Below are positions 6,873-9,777 of a stretch of DNA of 9,777 nucleotides, one piece after another. The stretch's first letter is position 1, and the number at the start of each line of letters is the position of its first letter. The DNA comes from an uncultured Rhodospirillales bacterium (lineage in GTDB: Bacteria > Pseudomonadota > Alphaproteobacteria > Acetobacterales > Acetobacteraceae): NCBI GenBank assembly GCA_903844785.1, contig CAIMVB010000243.1, positions 1-9,777 of the forward strand. Reading direction: 5' to 3'. The position numbers and the translations under genes are program-made. The notes under the pieces were generated by a model. That model worked only from the letters and a program-made list of their open reading frames with translations. It was not told where the DNA came from and made no database searches.

Positions 6873-7461
6873 CCTTCACCGTCTTTCCCAAGCACCGCCG
6901 CGCTTGGCGGGGGCAGGGCTTTTTACGGTGCCCAATCTGATCACGCTGGCGCGGCTTTGTGCGGTGCCGGCGGCGATTTGGTTGATGCTACAACACAGGC
7001 TTGATCTTGCCTTTGTGGTGTTCATTGGCGCCGGCATTTCGGATGCGCTGGATGGCTGGATTGCGCGCGCCTGGAATGCGCGATCCCAGCTTGGCGCAGT
7101 GCTTGATCCCATCGCCGATAAGGCGTTGCTGGTTTCGGTTTATGTCACGCTGGCAAGTATTGGCGTGCTGCCGGATTGGCTTGCGATTCTTGTCGTGTTT
7201 CGTGATTTGCTGATTGTGGGCGGTGTATTGGTGTTATGGGCCGTTGGCCTGCCGCCACGCATCAAGCCGATTTTCATTTCCAAGGCGAATACAGCGGTGC
7301 AAATCCTGCTGGCTGCTTTGGTGCTGCTGCTGGCGGGCTTTGGCTTTGGCGCCCCATTATTGCTGGACAGCATGATTTGGCTTGTAGCGGCGACAACCTT
7401 TGCGTCCGGTGCCGCTTATGTGGTGCAGGCTGCGCGGCGCACCGCCGGTTGGACAGCATGA
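6835..7461 (+). CDS. CDP-alcohol phosphatidyltransferase family membrane protein (PgsA-like)
   Basis: An integral membrane enzyme of the family that condenses a CDP-activated lipid with an alcohol, such as PgsA making phosphatidylglycerol phosphate. The full signature D-x2-DG-x2-AR-x8-G-x3-D-x3-D is present at Asp70, Asp73, Ala77-Arg78, Gly87, Asp91 and Asp95, so metal binding and catalysis should be intact. About five to six hydrophobic segments follow the VPNLITLARL start of the domain. The alcohol acceptor cannot be told from sequence. The start is uncertain: ATG 6835 (208 residues) overlaps the previous gene by 38 bases and has no clear ribosome binding site, while GTG 6928 has AGGG at 6915-6918 and gives a typical PgsA N-terminus (177 residues). 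Its TGA overlaps the next gene's ATG. Confidence 0.88.
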   Translation: MINGGLVLPDGPDLHRLSQAPPRLAGAGLFTVPNLITLARLCAVPAAIWLMLQHRLDLAFVVFIGAGISDALDGWIARAWNARSQLGAVLDPIADKALLVSVYVTLASIGVLPDWLAILVVFRDLLIVGGVLVLWAVGLPPRIKPIFISKANTAVQILLAALVLLLAGFGFGAPLLLDSMIWLVAATTFASGAAYVVQAARRTAGWTA

Positions 7462-8591
7462 CAGAACAGCGCGCCCCAATACGGCCTGTGATCGCACCAC
7501 CTGCCGCGCCGCGCACAGCCACACGCGGGCAACGCTGGGCGTTGTTTCTTGGCTTTGGCATTGCGTTGTTATTCTGCCTTTGGATGTTCCAAGGCATCCT
7601 GACACCCTTCGTGCTGGCCGCGACCATTGCCTATTTTCTGGACCCCTTGGCAACGCGCCTCGCGCGGCTTGGTATTCCGCGCGGCATTGGCGCCTTTCTG
7701 CTGGTGACATTGCTTGGTGCGGTTGCGCTGATTGCGCTGCTGCTGCTCTATCCGCTGATTCTCGCGCAGCTTGGCATTTTGGTGCAGCGCCTGCCCGTCT
7801 ATATCGCAGGTATCGGCCAGGCCTTGCGGGACTTGCTGACCAGGCTTGAAGAAGCCCTTGGCCCAGACATGCTGGATCAACGCTTGCGTGAATTGGCGAT
7901 CAGTCAGGCGGCATCCATGCTATCCTGGCTTGGCACAGCAGCAACGCGGCTGATTGGCGGCGGTTTCGCTCTGTTCAGCGTTTTCACCTTTGTCGTGGTA
8001 ACACCCGTTGTCGCGTTTTATCTGCTGCGGGATTGGCCCGCCATGCTGACGCGGATTGAAAGCTGGCTGCCACGCCGTAGCGCGAGCGTCATTCGGCAAA
8101 TCGCGCGCGATACCGACCGCGTTTTATCTGCCTGGCTGCGCGGACAATTATTATGCTGCCTTGGGCTTGGCATTTTCTACGCCTTCGCGCTGCATTTCGC
8201 GGGGCTGGAGCTTGGCATCACGATTGGCATCATGTCCGGCTTCCTGACCTTCATCCCCTATGTCGGATCGCTGACAGGCTTCGCCACGGCGGTATTGCTC
8301 GCCATCGGGCAATTCGGGTCTTGGCAGGAAGTACTGGTGATTGTGATGATTTTTGTCATTGGCCAAGGGATCGAAGGCTACATCATCTACCCCTATCTGC
8401 TCGGCAATCGCGTGGAATTGCACGCGGTATGGGTGATTTTCGCGCTATTTGCAGGCGGCGTTGCTTTCGGTTTTCTGGGCGTATTGCTTGCCGTGCCCAT
8501 GGCAGCGGCAATTGGGGTGGTCACGCGGTATTGGCTGCGGCGCTATCTGGAAAGCCCGCTTTACCTGGACCCACCACGGACTGGGCAATGA
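7458..8591 (+). CDS. AI-2E family transporter (PerM/YdiK-like permease)
   Basis: A 377-residue inner membrane protein of the AI-2E transporter family, with about eight hydrophobic helices in the usual layout: two near the N-terminus (26-61), one long (77-105), a hydrophilic stretch (106-165), then helices at roughly 167-190, 228-250, 252-275, 289-310 and 322-350. Family patterns include PFVLAATIAYFLDPL, FYLLRDW, LRGQLL, FIPYVG, QGIEGYIIYP and LLAVPMAA. Named substrates in the family include autoinducer-2 and, for some members, sodium or protons; none can be assigned here. ATG 7458 overlaps the preceding stop as ATGA and matches the family N-terminus, so the longer open frame upstream is not used. 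Its TGA in turn overlaps the start of the HdaA gene. Confidence 0.92.
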   Translation: MTEQRAPIRPVIAPPAAPRTATRGQRWALFLGFGIALLFCLWMFQGILTPFVLAATIAYFLDPLATRLARLGIPRGIGAFLLVTLLGAVALIALLLLYPLILAQLGILVQRLPVYIAGIGQALRDLLTRLEEALGPDMLDQRLRELAISQAASMLSWLGTAATRLIGGGFALFSVFTFVVVTPVVAFYLLRDWPAMLTRIESWLPRRSASVIRQIARDTDRVLSAWLRGQLLCCLGLGIFYAFALHFAGLELGITIGIMSGFLTFIPYVGSLTGFATAVLLAIGQFGSWQEVLVIVMIFVIGQGIEGYIIYPYLLGNRVELHAVWVIFALFAGGVAFGFLGVLLAVPMAAAIGVVTRYWLRRYLESPLYLDPPRTGQ

Positions 8592-9313
8592 TGCGCCAAT
8601 TGGCCCTGCCGCTGCCCATTGCGGCTTCCTTTGATGCGCGCGATGTGATCGCGGATAGCAGCAATGAAGCGGCGCGAAGCTGGCTCGCCAAGCCTGCTGT
8701 CTGGCCATTGGGGCGGCTGGCGCTTTTTGGCGAAGCTGGGCTTGGCAAAACACATCTGGCCCGCGCAGCCGCCGCGCGCTTTGGCTGGCGCTGGCTGGAT
8801 GGCATGGGTCTGCGTGGCCTGCTGCCACCCGCGCCCCAGGGCAGCGTGGTAGATGACGCTGATTGCGTGGCGGATGAGGCCGCCTTGCTGCATCTGATCA
8901 ACCTTTGCGCCGAAAGGGGCGAGACACTGCTGCTGATCGGGCGCGAAGCGCCGGCGCGGTGGCCAATCCGCCTGCCGGATCTGGCAAGCCGCCTGCGCGC
9001 CACCCAGGCGGTGAGTATTGGGGCGCCATCGGATGCCTTGCTGTGCGGCTTGCTCGCCAAATTCTTCGCGGACCGGCAATTGCGCGTGGAGCCTGAGGTA
9101 CAGGCCTGGCTATTGGCACGCCTGCCACGCAATGCCGCAAGCCTTGCGGAAGCTGTTGCGCGCTTGGATCACGCGGCACTTGGTATGGGCGGTCGGATTA
9201 CCCGCCCGCTAGCGCGGCTTGCCCTGGCCGAATGGCTGGAAGGACACGGGATTTATGATGATTCTGAGACTCCCGGGCGCCTCCCCTCGCCTTCCCTCGT
9301 CCCTCTGCTATAG
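8588..9313 (+). CDS. hdaA: DnaA-homologous regulatory AAA+ protein (Hda/HdaA)
   Basis: A 241-residue short DnaA homologue without the DNA-binding domain IV. Hda-type proteins bind the DNA-loaded sliding clamp and make DnaA hydrolyse its ATP, preventing re-initiation. The N-terminus carries QLALPL (4-9), matching the clamp-binding motif of Hda. Walker A is GEAGLGKTH (48-56), Walker B is VVDDAD (87-92), and DLASRLRA (131-138) matches DnaA box VII with the arginine finger at Arg135. A Pro/Ser-rich tail (about 225-241) follows the last helix and looks unconserved. The start at ATG 8588 overlaps the AI-2E stop as ATGA; a second ATG follows directly at 8591 and either could be used. Position just upstream of ppk fits the alphaproteobacterial gene order I recognise. 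Confidence 0.92.
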   Translation: MMRQLALPLPIAASFDARDVIADSSNEAARSWLAKPAVWPLGRLALFGEAGLGKTHLARAAAARFGWRWLDGMGLRGLLPPAPQGSVVDDADCVADEAALLHLINLCAERGETLLLIGREAPARWPIRLPDLASRLRATQAVSIGAPSDALLCGLLAKFFADRQLRVEPEVQAWLLARLPRNAASLAEAVARLDHAALGMGGRITRPLARLALAEWLEGHGIYDDSETPGRLPSPSLVPLL

Positions 9314-9322
9314 CCTTGCGGC

Positions 9323-9777
9323 ATGAGCGACATCATGCCTGATATTGAAGCCTTCCCGCTGGCGGAAAGCCCGGCGCGCTTCAGCAATAGGGAATTATCC
9401 TGGCTTGCCTTCAATCAGCGCGTGCTGGAGGAGGCGGAGAATGAACGCCACCCGCTGCTGGAAAGGCTGCGCTTTGTCGCGATTTCAGCCAATAACCTTG
9501 ATGAATTCTATTCCGTGCGCGTGGCCGGGTTGGTCGGGCAGGACCGCGCCGGCCTGGTGACGCAATCGCCGGATGGGCTGACCCCAGCGCAGCAATTGGC
9601 CGCCATTCATGAACGTGCGCGCGCCTTGATTGATGGCCAGCAGCATTCCTGGCAGGCGCTGCGCGCACGCCTTCGGGAAGCGCATCTGAACGTTGTGGAC
9701 CGGCCAGACCTGACGGATGCGGATCGCGAATGGCTGGAAGAATGGTTCATGGACCGCGTCTTCCCCGTGCTGACGCC
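9323..9777 (+). CDS. ppk: Polyphosphate kinase 1, N-terminal part (cut by window edge)
   Basis: The first 151 residues of PPK1, which makes inorganic polyphosphate from ATP and runs in reverse; full length is usually about 700 residues, so roughly four fifths lies beyond the window. RFSNRELSWLAFNQRVLEEA (19-38), HPLLERLRFVAISANNLDEF (43-62) and VRVAGL are unmistakable PPK N-domain motifs; the Asn in NNLDEF region belongs to the ATP-binding area in known structures. The catalytic histidines are not in view. ATG 9323 lies 9 bases after the HdaA stop; the ribosome binding site is weak, so translation may depend on the upstream gene. A second in-frame ATG at 9335 is possible. Confidence 0.95.
   Translation, partial: MSDIMPDIEAFPLAESPARFSNRELSWLAFNQRVLEEAENERHPLLERLRFVAISANNLDEFYSVRVAGLVGQDRAGLVTQSPDGLTPAQQLAAIHERARALIDGQQHSWQALRARLREAHLNVVDRPDLTDADREWLEEWFMDRVFPVLT

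Noticed and set aside
7236..7457. N-terminal extension of the AI-2E gene
   Set aside because: It is a shadow of the PgsA-like gene; the ATGA overlap at 7458 and the family N-terminus fix the start.
8153..8587. N-terminal extension of HdaA across the AI-2E gene
   Set aside because: His/Arg-rich out-of-frame translation of the permease gene; the clamp motif begins just after 8588.
1..9777. Mobile elements, CRISPR arrays, tRNAs or a defence island
   Set aside because: No direct repeat arrays, transposase or integrase motifs or tRNA cloverleaf were seen; base and codon use look even and the genes are core functions.

Overview
This is a GC-rich, densely packed chromosomal window, best read as an alphaproteobacterium. 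The protein families and gene order suggest the Rhodospirillales/Acetobacteraceae side (Roseomonas-like), but that placement comes from recognition, not a search. Supporting signs are an HdaA-type short DnaA homologue upstream of ppk, a very small membrane protein resembling the alphaproteobacterial aa3 cytochrome oxidase subunit IV, and purM-purN divergent from a DUF2066-like/CDP-alcohol phosphotransferase/AI-2E/HdaA/PPK series. I see no tRNA, rRNA, CRISPR array, insertion sequence, prophage or attachment site.

Layout, left to right. The C-terminal part of a molybdopterin-binding large subunit of the xanthine dehydrogenase family enters from the left edge and ends at a strong intrinsic terminator (1463-1498). 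Three plus-strand housekeeping genes follow: an FKBP-type prolyl isomerase, a TlyA-family rRNA methyltransferase and nucleoside diphosphate kinase (ndk). Next is a stand-alone EAL-domain protein whose catalytic signature is partly lost and whose ribosome binding site lies inside a perfect 10-bp inverted repeat.

The minus strand then carries purM-purN plus a 51-residue single-pass membrane protein, ending at a terminator (4110-4138) that faces the EAL gene. purM and purN overlap by an ATGA. purM appears to start at a rare CTG codon. Across a 65-bp divergent gap, a plus-strand series runs to the right edge: an exported DUF2066-like protein, a PgsA-like CDP-alcohol phosphotransferase, an AI-2E family permease, an HdaA/Hda-like AAA+ protein and the start of polyphosphate kinase 1. 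Two of these junctions are ATGA overlaps, so the genes are probably transcribed and translated together.

Functionally this is mostly core metabolism: purine synthesis, nucleotide balancing, rRNA modification, phospholipid synthesis, replication-initiation control and polyphosphate. I found no convincing new multi-gene system. The observations most worth checking are the CTG start of purM, the probable non-catalytic EAL protein with its masked ribosome binding site, the unlisted small membrane gene after purN, and the pairing of a phospholipid synthase with a DnaA regulator and PPK.
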